NCBI GenBank assembly: GCA_005888675.1
Contig: VBBA01000169.1
Location: 1 to 10,558 of the forward strand
DNA: 10,558 nucleotides
Reading direction: 5' to 3'
DNA from: Candidatus Bathyarchaeota archaeon
Lineage (GTDB): Archaea > Thermoproteota > Bathyarchaeia > 40CM-2-53-6
Shown here: piece after piece, positions 1-6,370 of the stretch
Numbering within the stretch: position 1 is the first letter of the stretch
Layout: each line of letters begins with the position of its first letter
The notes under the pieces: model-generated
Database searches by the model: none
The model's input: the letters and a program-made list of their open reading frames with translations, nothing else
What the model was told of the DNA's origin: nothing
Translations under genes and position numbers: made by a program

Positions 1-1
1 A

Positions 2-541
2 CCGTTTAGGCACTTGTTTGTTGCAATATTACTGATAGGGCTCGCTTTAGGAGCTAGCTACGCTGGCTATCTTGGAGCAAGCTCCGCCTACAGTCAGTTG
101 CGGACACTGGTCTCACGGCTGACAGGCACGAATAATCAACCAATCCAATCTGCTAACGGTAGCGTCTGCTGGAGTACGAGTTCCAGTGATGGACTAGTTC
201 TCCAAGCCACATTGGCAAATGCGGGCCGGGCTGTCACCGTTACAATGGTAGTCGACACAGGTGCATACATCAGTGCAGCTCCCAGAGAACTGGCAACCCA
301 GCTCGGAGTCAATCCATACAGTGGGAATCCAGTCGAATTGGGAAGTGTCTACGGCCAGAGCGAAGTAGGATACATTCATACCGTAAGTCTAACGCTTGCA
401 AACATGCATACTGTCCAGATTCCCATTGCGATAATGCTCTCTAACTCAGTGCCTTATGTGCTCGGCCGACAGGGATTCCTGAACCAGTTCACACTTCAGG
501 TCGAGCAGAGCTCAAGCATGTTTTGCCTCAAACAGAACTGA
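2..541 (+). CDS. Membrane-anchored retropepsin-like aspartyl protease (5' end open)
   Basis: This protein has a single hydrophobic segment at its N-terminus (about residues 2-25 counted from the TTG at 14), then a low-complexity linker, then a clan AA retropepsin-like domain. The active-site motif is clear: hydrophobic residues leading into Asp81-Thr-Gly-Ala. The closing motif YVLGRQGFLNQF at about 148-159 matches the Leu-Gly-Arg strand and loop that ends retropepsin-like domains. With one DTG motif per chain, it should work as a homodimer. Cys51 and Cys171 are the only cysteines and could form a disulfide if the domain is outside the membrane, which the anchor suggests. The frame is open to the window edge without a stop. 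TTG at 14 is the first possible start seen, but the true start may lie further left. The substrate is unknown. The gene converges on the ZIP transporter gene. Confidence 0.8.
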   Translation, partial: PFRHLFVAILLIGLALGASYAGYLGASSAYSQLRTLVSRLTGTNNQPIQSANGSVCWSTSSSDGLVLQATLANAGRAVTVTMVVDTGAYISAAPRELATQLGVNPYSGNPVELGSVYGQSEVGYIHTVSLTLANMHTVQIPIAIMLSNSVPYVLGRQGFLNQFTLQVEQSSSMFCLKQN

Positions 542-619
542 GCCTCGGGAACTATTCAAACCCCCCAGGGATTCACGATGAAACGACTGTCCCCAATAGA
601 ATGCTTCCATGATTCTTAT

Positions 620-1516
620 CTAGAGTCCGCCTAGAGAAACGATTAGGTCAGTTAGAAGCGCAGCTAGGATACCGATGAATATTCCCAGCATCATGACATC
701 GTTGGTTGTTTGTCTCCTTCCTGAATTGTACATGAACAATGTCACATAGATTAGGGCCCCAGCAGCGAGCGAGAGAAAGAGGATCTTGGTGAATGTTGAG
801 GCGGTGATGCTACCTATCAATGTGCCGAGGAAGGTTGGGCCGCCTGCGATCAGGCCCATCCTGGCTAGAAAGGAAGGTGTTGGTCTCTCGTTACTTGCCG
901 CCAGGGGGCCCGCGATTCCGAAGCCTTCTGTAGCATTGTGAGCTGCGAATCCTATTACGAGGAGAACGGCGAGTGAGACTGCTCCCGAGGCATAGGATTG
1001 TCCAATTGCTAACCCTTCAGCAAAATTATGTAGTCCGATGCTCATTGCTATCATTGTTGCCAGATTGTACGGGTTCCCGAGAAGCTCGGCTACTTGCTGT
1101 CGTTGCAGGAGTATCCTCTTACGGTTAGAATCCAGAGTATCCACCACTTCTTCCGCAGAAACGACAACCTTCTGCGGTTCCGCCGAGGCTACAATCAGAG
1201 CCTTGGCGTATCGTCGTTCGTAAGCTGTTAGCATGAAGAGTCCGAGGCCTAATCCGGCAAGCATCACAGTAAGATCGAGTAAAGCAATGGTTCCGCTTGA
1301 CTGACCCGCATAGGCGCTGGATGCTGCGTCCTTAACAGTAGTCCACGCGTTTGCAAGGACGTCGGATATCAAGAAGACTAGGATGCCGATAGACACCGCG
1401 TTGAGAAATCCTTTCACCCTCGCGCTGACATTTCGTAGTATTGCGACGGGCAAGCCGAGAAATACAGTGAACCCAGCGATCGCTCCCATCAAGAGGAGCT
1501 GTGGGTAATCAATCAC
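620..1516 (-). CDS. ZIP-family divalent metal transporter
   Basis: This is a 298-residue polytopic membrane protein of the ZIP (ZRT/IRT-like, ZupT/GufA-type) family, expected to bring zinc or a similar divalent metal into the cytoplasm. About eight hydrophobic segments are visible. Two metal-site signatures lie in the fourth and fifth helices: H163-N-F-A-E167-G and H193-N-A-T-E197-G. The His, Asn and Glu positions are kept, but the proline usual in HNxPEG is replaced by Ala and Thr. The loop before helix four (about 100-148) is charged and lacks the His-rich stretch of many ZIPs. The start is a GTG at 1516; no in-frame ATG offers a better choice. A TATA-like CTTATAG lies about 35-40 bases upstream. 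The metal specificity cannot be read from the sequence. Confidence 0.9.
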   Translation of the reverse strand: MIDYPQLLLMGAIAGFTVFLGLPVAILRNVSARVKGFLNAVSIGILVFLISDVLANAWTTVKDAASSAYAGQSSGTIALLDLTVMLAGLGLGLFMLTAYERRYAKALIVASAEPQKVVVSAEEVVDTLDSNRKRILLQRQQVAELLGNPYNLATMIAMSIGLHNFAEGLAIGQSYASGAVSLAVLLVIGFAAHNATEGFGIAGPLAASNERPTPSFLARMGLIAGGPTFLGTLIGSITASTFTKILFLSLAAGALIYVTLFMYNSGRRQTTNDVMMLGIFIGILAALLTDLIVSLGGL

Positions 1517-1550
1517 GTGCTGAGACCATTATAGCGTCGACACATCTCGA

Positions 1551-1557
1551 CTATAAG
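1551..1557 (-). promoter_or_regulatory. Candidate TATA box for the ZIP gene
   Basis: On the minus strand this reads CTTATAG, 35-41 bases before the GTG start of the ZIP gene. That would place transcription start about 10 bases before the GTG. A second TATA-like stretch, CTATAATG at 1527-1534, is too close to the start to serve unless the start codon is internal to the one chosen. Confidence 0.4.
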
Positions 1558-1734
1558 GTCATAGCCACTGATAACTCCTGACAATATCGATCAAAATAAC
1601 ATAGTGCTTCTAGATCCCTCTCTTGAAGAAGAGAAGCAATCTCGACTTCTTATGTTGGTTACTTTTCTAGGTCGGTTGAGTGTAGGGCAACGGCAATCGA
1701 ACCTACTAGTAATTTTGATATTGTGGGATACTAT

Positions 1735-2088
1735 CTATTCCACCGATTCTCTGTTCGCGTGGATAGGGGGCTTCTTGATCGCTTTCCTTACCGCGTCAGA
1801 ATCCCTCAACAAATAACAAGTCGAATTTCTCGTCCTCCAACAGATCTTCGCGATCCCTTCGGTTACCAGTCTTATGAGTTTGGTGGGATGAGCCTGAACG
1901 TCATGCCACTGCCAGCCTTGGTAGTTGGGCACGTTCGCAGCCGAGTCCTCATGATTAATTGCTAAGCGTAGAACTTTGACGTATTCCGGAAACTTCGCCA
2001 AGAACAAGGATATCTTTGACGACGGGTCAAACCTGGTTACAATGTCTTCAGACGAACGGGGCTCAATCGACGATTCGGTGTTCTTCAA
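1735..2088 (-). CDS. Small hypothetical protein, possible winged-helix fold
   Basis: This 117-residue soluble protein starts at a TTG at 2088, with GAGG about 8 bases upstream. It lies 42 bases after the stop of the RecA-like ATPase gene on the same strand, so the two are probably co-transcribed. The central part, about residues 28-105, looks conserved and folded: aromatic-rich NYQGWQWHDV, then HPTKLIRLVTEGIAKI, then STCYLLRDSDAVRKAI. The order helix, short turn, helix, then a beta hairpin ending in Tyr-Leu-Leu resembles a winged-helix DNA- or protein-binding domain. This is a shape argument only, and I do not recognise the family. The last 15 residues look unstructured. The frame stays open for about 46 codons beyond the TAG, so a longer ancestral protein cut by a stop is possible. 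Confidence 0.55.
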   Translation of the reverse strand: MKNTESSIEPRSSEDIVTRFDPSSKISLFLAKFPEYVKVLRLAINHEDSAANVPNYQGWQWHDVQAHPTKLIRLVTEGIAKICWRTRNSTCYLLRDSDAVRKAIKKPPIHANRESVE

Positions 2089-2130
2089 AGCAATCCTCTA
2101 CTAGCTATTGTTTCCTCTTTCAAGATTCGA

Positions 2131-3642
2131 TCAAACCATAGGTACGAGTTTGAGGGCTGGGTATCCTTTTCCAATGTCGAACTTGACTCCACAGATTGGA
2201 GTGAATGGTTTTACACCGAATACGAGGAAGGATCCCTCGCCGCTTCGGATTTTCAGATGATAGTCTGCGATCCGGAGAAAGTCATCCCTTATTTTCGTGT
2301 GTCTAAACGCTAATCCAATATTGAGTGCGCCGTAGTCGCGCATATTTGCAGATATTTCTGTGAATCCGGGTAGGGATAGATCCTCACCGTATATCTGTTG
2401 GACCTTGTCATAGTCGATCATCAGCATTTTCGGTGATGATATGTCGTCGAGGGTCTTCCATCCGGCCATGAATGATACCATGTCGGTCGAAAGCTTTCCT
2501 TTCAGAGAGACTTTCCATTTCTTGGGAGTAGAATCTAGATTGAAATCTACTATTCTGACCCTCTCGTCCAACGCCTCATTTCCGATGTAAGGTCTAAGCA
2601 TCTCCCCGGCAGAGTCAGCACTCACACTGGCAAGTGGTAAGATGAAACAACTACCGCCCTGATTGACCCAATTTGCCTTCATGATGTTGAGAAACATCTG
2701 CACTGTACTGGGGGAGGTGCTGCTGTCAAGATCGATGAGCACGAAGGATCCTCGTCTCACTCCTCCGCCGAGTAAGGCGTCAAGGTCGACGCTACCTGTT
2801 GAGAACATGCCACTTGGATGAGGAATCGGCGGGGGGAGCTTCGGACTCTCAATCGTCCCGTTATGAGGGGCCGCTGGCGGAAGGAGTGAGAAGCGGCCAT
2901 TTTCTAGGGAATAGAGTCCCTTATTCAATGGAACCCTAAAACCTCTCAATTTGTTTACCGTGAACGATCTGGAGATTCTCCCTTCCATCTCTCCAGAGGA
3001 TAATGTGATTATTCCATCGACAAGATGTCCGAGATCTCCTGTCTTCCCTCCCTCGGTTATGAGGACAACGCTCATCTTGCTTTCCTCAAGTTCTGACAGG
3101 ATCGCAGACTCTAGCATTCCTCTGCCTTCGTCTGTCGCGTTCCTTATCGCTCCTTCCCAGCTATCAATAACCATGACGGATTTCTGGCCTGAATGCTTTA
3201 GTCGGAGGACCTTGTTGAACACGTTATCAGCTTCAGGTCCTCGAAGATCTTGAAACTCGGCCACCCACTCTGCCCGGGCAACTCTTCCTGACATCGTGTC
3301 CATAACTTCGTCTAGCCAAGGAAAGTGTTGACGAAGCTTGGTCGGCGAGGTTCTGCTTGATGCGTAGACCTTGTGCCTTTCGACCAGCCTGCGGAGAATC
3401 TCCAGGGCCAGAGTCGTCTTCCCAGTTCCGGGGGCTCCTTGGACTAGCAGAACATGGCCAGGTACCTGAAGGAAGCTGAGGATCATGGTCAGCATATCCT
3501 GACCTCCCTCTGCCTGGTTAATCCAGGACTCTACAGGAAGAGCTTCTTGGTTTACAACGGTTTGAGTTTCCGGCTCGGCCTCAGTTGCCATGTTCTCGCC
3601 AAAGTATACCATTCGGCGACAGAGTTTTGTTTTCCGTAACAT
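2131..3642 (-). CDS. Two-domain RecA/KaiC-like ATPase (GvpD/RAD55-like)
   Basis: This is a cytoplasmic P-loop NTPase of 503 residues from the ATG at 3642. The ATG at 3591 (giving Met-Ala-Thr-Glu) or the one at 3612 is equally or more likely, because the first 17 residues look unlike the family. The first RecA-like domain has a full Walker A, GAPGTGKT at 69-76, and a Walker B, VMVID at 156-160. A linker rich in proline (about 255-280) leads to a second domain. That domain keeps the KaiC-type lead-in FSTGSVDLDALLGGGVRRGS, but its P-loop position reads DLDSSTSPST with no GxxxxGK[ST], so it should not bind ATP normally. The layout resembles archaeal GvpD and other RAD55/KaiC-like regulators. No gas-vesicle structural genes are nearby, so a regulatory or signalling role is inferred. 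The gene probably forms an operon with the small gene at 1735-2088. Confidence 0.85.
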   Translation of the reverse strand: MLRKTKLCRRMVYFGENMATEAEPETQTVVNQEALPVESWINQAEGGQDMLTMILSFLQVPGHVLLVQGAPGTGKTTLALEILRRLVERHKVYASSRTSPTKLRQHFPWLDEVMDTMSGRVARAEWVAEFQDLRGPEADNVFNKVLRLKHSGQKSVMVIDSWEGAIRNATDEGRGMLESAILSELEESKMSVVLITEGGKTGDLGHLVDGIITLSSGEMEGRISRSFTVNKLRGFRVPLNKGLYSLENGRFSLLPPAAPHNGTIESPKLPPPIPHPSGMFSTGSVDLDALLGGGVRRGSFVLIDLDSSTSPSTVQMFLNIMKANWVNQGGSCFILPLASVSADSAGEMLRPYIGNEALDERVRIVDFNLDSTPKKWKVSLKGKLSTDMVSFMAGWKTLDDISSPKMLMIDYDKVQQIYGEDLSLPGFTEISANMRDYGALNIGLAFRHTKIRDDFLRIADYHLKIRSGEGSFLVFGVKPFTPICGVKFDIGKGYPALKLVPMV

Positions 3643-3667
3643 GCTGACGCCTCGTTACGGTAACATG
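3634..3667. repeat. Overlapping inverted and direct repeats by the ATPase gene start
   Basis: CCGTAAC (3634-3640) is matched by its inverted copy GTTACGG (3654-3660). GTTACGGTAAC at 3654-3664 is itself a palindrome with five-base arms around one base. GTAACATG occurs twice as a direct repeat, at 3636-3643 and 3660-3667, 24 bases apart. These overlap the most upstream ATG of the RecA-like ATPase. They could be a binding site for a regulator if translation actually starts at 3591. No protein is known to bind here. Confidence 0.4.
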
Positions 3668-4060
3668 GTTGGGGGTGTTTTTTCCAGATTTGCGGAGAGT
3701 CAATATGTTTCCCGGCGATATATTACGCGTCAACATATTCCGGTCCCAGTACCCTACCTTCTTCCCGACCCGTTTGAAGAGAAGCGCATTTTTCAGAACG
3801 ACTTTACGAACCATTGCTAAGGATTTTCTTTCACGCCTGGAAAACGGCCCGGGTCAACAGTGACAGTCAGAGGAATCGATGAGTTGTGAAGGTGAAAAGT
3901 GTCTATGAAATTCTACCGACCGGAAAAAGTGTCCGCAATCTTCCTATCTGCCGCATCCGCACAAAGATGATAGAAGAGCAAAAATCTGAGTCAGCGGTAA
4001 ACTGGGTATTCATAGATTCTTTCCAGAATTGTCGCGCTTGGGATGGTCATATTCTTCTGA
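3643..4060. other. Gene-free stretch between the ATPase and membrane protein genes
   Basis: About 420 bases hold no convincing gene. Open frames on both strands are short, lack hydrophobic or domain patterns, and overlap each other. An imperfect direct repeat is present: AGTCAATATGTTTCCCGG near 3698-3715 and CGTCAACATATTCCGG near 3728-3743, about 30 bases apart. An AT-rich box between them (minus strand CGTAATATATCG, 3716-3727) could be the TATA element of the ATPase gene with a leader of roughly 50-100 bases. Nothing recognisable is seen from about 3830 to 4060. Confidence 0.4.
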
Positions 4061-4399
4061 CTAAGCGGATCGGCTCAGCACCATTTGGCCGAGAATGGCC
4101 AACAGGCCTCCGGTCAAAGCCATAGGAGGGCCCAGCACCCCGAACCCTTCCAAGGGCGATCCTACTATGATCACCAGTAGTGACATAGCCACCGCCACTG
4201 TCCCCCAGAGAGTTTGCAACCTCTCAGCAGAGTACAACATTATTCCGCACAAGATTACGACGAAACCGAATATGGTTGGGAGGGCTGCGTCGGGCACGAT
4301 TGGTGGTTTGAATGTTTCGGGGAGGGCGATTGAGAGCTCCAAACTTCCCCCAAAAAGCGAGAGAATCGAGGGAATCCTAAACCTTCCCGAAGTGTCCAA
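4061..4399 (-). CDS. Small membrane protein, three predicted helices
   Basis: This 112-residue protein is mostly hydrophobic, with likely membrane segments near residues 8-28, 40-56 and 64-108. The last is a long stretch that may be two helices separated by a Gly-Ser-Pro-rich turn, as in VGSPLEGFGVLGPP. It has no catalytic motif and I do not recognise a named family. The start is a TTG at 4399: an in-frame TGA at 4406-4408 rules out anything further upstream, and no ATG or GTG gives a better choice nearby. An AT-rich TATA-like box about 32-38 bases upstream suggests a nearly leaderless transcript of its own. It lies 197 bases downstream of the APC permease gene on the same strand. The hydrophobic pattern supports a real gene. 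Confidence 0.6.
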   Translation of the reverse strand: MDTSGRFRIPSILSLFGGSLELSIALPETFKPPIVPDAALPTIFGFVVILCGIMLYSAERLQTLWGTVAVAMSLLVIIVGSPLEGFGVLGPPMALTGGLLAILGQMVLSRSA

Positions 4400-4430
4400 A
4401 GGAAATCAGACGGGCTCGCACTCTCAGAAT

Positions 4431-4437
4431 CTAAAAA
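4431..4437 (-). promoter_or_regulatory. Candidate TATA box for the small membrane protein
   Basis: The minus strand reads TTTTTAG in an otherwise GC-balanced stretch, 32-38 bases before the TTG start at 4399. That spacing fits an archaeal promoter with a leader of under 10 bases. The region between the permease stop and this box (4438-4596) shows no gene. Confidence 0.3.
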
Positions 4438-4596
4438 TCATTTGTGTCAGAATGCGTGCCAACAAAATTGTGCGGGGCAGGATGCAGCGCACTAGTATAC
4501 CATTGGGCATGAGCAAGTTTCGCGTGGAACCCTGAGGGCGATCAGCAGCACCCATGGTCTTGGGAGCCCGGAATCGTCCCATATAGTTGCTGCACC

Positions 4597-5874
4597 TTAG
4601 GCGACTTTGGGAGTTCGGTGGCGAAACCATAGCAGACGAAGCCCACCAAGTGTAGCCAGTACCGCACTCCCAGTGAGTATTGCCCAGATCGGCAAAGACG
4701 CAACCAACAATAGACAGCCGAAGAGGCCTAGCCATGAAAAGAACGGTGTTGTCAATCGCTGTTCTTTGCGCAGCTGTAGGGCGGAGAAGTGAGTAATAAT
4801 GTACCATGTGAGGGTGAATATGCTAGCAACCGCCAACAGCCTTCGAAGGTCGAAGCTCAGGGCTAAAGCAAGAACTATCACACCTATCGTCAGAACAGCA
4901 TTTCGAGGAACGTGGAATTTCGGGTGTATCGATCCCAGCCAGCGCGGAAGTTCATTTGCCTCGCCCATCGTGTATGCGACTCGCGAGGCGGTTAGAAGAT
5001 CTCCAACTAGTTCGCTAAGAGATGCAGTCCAAGCAGCTGCCAGAATTACCAATCCTCCCCAAGTTCCGACGGCCTGTGTCGCGGCCCTGAAAAGTGGCAC
5101 ATCATCTCTCCCCATTGACTCAGGACCTAGTATTCCTAGGGTAGTTGCTGCAACAGCGAGGAAAACCACTGCCGCCAACGCAATCCCACCCAAGATAGCG
5201 ACGGGAATCGTCCGCCGTGGATTCTTGATTTCCCCAGCCATAATGGCTGTTCGCATGAAACCGTCCCATGTCCAGAAGAATATCGCTGCTCCGGCTAACA
5301 CGCCGAAGGGCCCGTTATCTCCTAATAGATTCGTGAAATGATTGGGGCTTACGGTGGGGGTGGAAAATGCGACGAAGATTCCCAAGAGTGATACGTTCAC
5401 AACCATGAGAGTGATCAATACCTTAGTAGTTAGTTGAACGTGAAAGAAGTTGAGGACCAAAACGGCAAGAATCACGACGGCAGCGAACAGCTGTATGGGT
5501 AGACTTGGTAATATTTGGACTGAGTAAGCCGCGAATGCGAGTGAAATGACGCTTAAAGAGAAGATTCCCTTCCCGAGATATGCACAACCAGCAATGAATC
5601 CGACTGTCTTATGATTGAACTCTCGTGCCCAAGTAAAGGCTCCTCCTTCCTTCGGATAGTTCACGCCTAGTTGCGCGGCGCTGATGCCTGTTGCCAGCGC
5701 AATGAGACCTCCCAGAATCATTGCAACTAGGATACCGCTGCCAGCCCTCGCTGTTGCTGACCCAATGGCTCCAAAAATGCCCGTCCCAATGATCATCGCA
5801 GCTGTCATTAGAGTGGCCGTGTTCCGCCCAAGAGTGCGCGCAAGCGACGCTCTTGATTCAGGTTTCTCAGTCAC
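4597..5874 (-). CDS. APC-superfamily amino acid permease
   Basis: This is an integral membrane permease, about 425 residues from the GTG at 5874, with around twelve hydrophobic helices. Helix one carries the APC signature IIGTGIF at about 28-34. The following GG-rich helix, the EGGAFTWARE segment after helix two, and the AGEIKNPRRTIPVA segment after helix six are all typical of the family. It should import an amino acid or related amine by proton or sodium coupling; the substrate cannot be assigned. The frame extends upstream to an ATG at 5961, but that extra part overlaps coding sequence of the DUF1259 gene and does not look like an APC N-terminus. The GTG at 5874 overlaps the stop codon of that upstream gene (TGA, 5867-5869), so the two are probably translationally coupled. 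The short charged C-terminus is normal. Confidence 0.9.
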   Translation of the reverse strand: MTEKPESRASLARTLGRNTATLMTAAMIIGTGIFGAIGSATARAGSGILVAMILGGLIALATGISAAQLGVNYPKEGGAFTWAREFNHKTVGFIAGCAYLGKGIFSLSVISLAFAAYSVQILPSLPIQLFAAVVILAVLVLNFFHVQLTTKVLITLMVVNVSLLGIFVAFSTPTVSPNHFTNLLGDNGPFGVLAGAAIFFWTWDGFMRTAIMAGEIKNPRRTIPVAILGGIALAAVVFLAVAATTLGILGPESMGRDDVPLFRAATQAVGTWGGLVILAAAWTASLSELVGDLLTASRVAYTMGEANELPRWLGSIHPKFHVPRNAVLTIGVIVLALALSFDLRRLLAVASIFTLTWYIITHFSALQLRKEQRLTTPFFSWLGLFGCLLLVASLPIWAILTGSAVLATLGGLRLLWFRHRTPKVA

Positions 5875-6271
5875 AATGGTCACACTTTGAATCCACGTTC
5901 TCTCTAGAATTGTTCTCTTGAAAGGACTGTAGCTTGGATTCATGAGTCTTGTCCAGGGCACTTTTCAATGAATGAGCTAAATCGGCCGCTGTGCCCATAC
6001 CCCAGTAATGGATGAAGATGTAACGCAGCTCCTCGAAGGTCATATGGTTATGAATGACCATGACCTCAACTCCATTCCTAGTGCCCTTCTGAAAGGAGGC
6101 CCAGGAAGTGAGACCCATGAATGGACGCATGCATCTGCTGTCAATCGTCACGGCTACCTCAGTTCGCGGAAAGCTCACTTTCACAACACCTTCGTCTGAA
6201 AACACTTCGGCTTTGACACCAAGGATTTCTTCTATTCTTTTCCGTTCACTTCGCTCGCCGCCCTTAGTCAC
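5867..6271 (-). CDS. DUF1259 (LppY/LpqO-like) protein lacking its central segment
   Basis: This is a 134-residue soluble protein from a GTG start at 6271. It follows the DUF1259 (LppY/LpqO) pattern: an N-terminal helix ending in Leu-Gly, VVKVSFPRTEVAVTIDS (about 29-45), then a Gly-Leu-x-Ser-Trp-Ala-x-Phe motif (53-60), then VIHNHM (72-77), then the Tyr-x-x-x-His-Tyr-Trp-Gly-Met-Gly segment and a closing helix ending in Ala-Leu-Asp-Lys-Thr. The usual block between the SWxxF and HNH motifs, which in the family carries Gly-Asp-Leu-x-Leu plus a helix (about 20 residues), is missing without loss of frame. A tail of about 25 residues ends in Cys-Asp-His-Cys-Asp. There is no signal peptide, unlike the mycobacterial lipoproteins of this family. 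The biochemical function of DUF1259 is not known to me. It is coupled to the APC permease downstream. Confidence 0.75.
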   Translation of the reverse strand: MTKGGERSERKRIEEILGVKAEVFSDEGVVKVSFPRTEVAVTIDSRCMRPFMGLTSWASFQKGTRNGVEVMVIHNHMTFEELRYIFIHYWGMGTAADLAHSLKSALDKTHESKLQSFQENNSRENVDSKCDHCD

Positions 6272-6370
6272 AACCTGTGAATAATATTGAGAAGGTTAAT
6301 TGAACATTGTCTCCGATCGGTGAGAACTTTCCCGTTTCGCTGGAGCGGCAAATTGCGGTGCAACGGAAAT

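Noticed and set aside
1619..1634. Six-base hairpin TCTCTT-GAAG-AAGAGA as a terminator
   Set aside because: The stem is short and no T-run follows on either strand, so it is not distinguishable from chance.
1604..1965. Two plus-strand frames in the gap next to the ZIP gene
   Set aside because: Both are short and overlap each other. The second runs opposite the better-supported small gene at 1735-2088. A hydrophobic stretch in the first is not enough.
2131..3642. Calling the ATPase a circadian KaiC
   Set aside because: The second domain lacks Walker A and no KaiA/KaiB-like gene is present, so only the broad KaiC/RAD55-like family is supported.
3581..3814. 77-codon minus-strand frame upstream of and overlapping the ATPase start
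   Set aside because: It has no recognisable domain, an odd composition rich in Asn, Thr and Lys, and it crosses the repeat cluster and the start of a clear gene.
3886..4125. 79-codon plus-strand frame in the gene-free stretch
   Set aside because: It shows no domain, no ribosome binding site of note, and runs into the opposite strand of the small membrane protein gene.
4424..4807. 127-codon minus-strand frame overlapping the permease C-terminus
   Set aside because: It overlaps the permease in another frame and has no domain or membrane pattern of its own.
4799..5341. 180-codon plus-strand frame inside the APC permease gene
   Set aside because: It lies opposite a clear transporter, and its Ala/Arg/Pro-rich sequence is what the reverse strand of hydrophobic codons gives.
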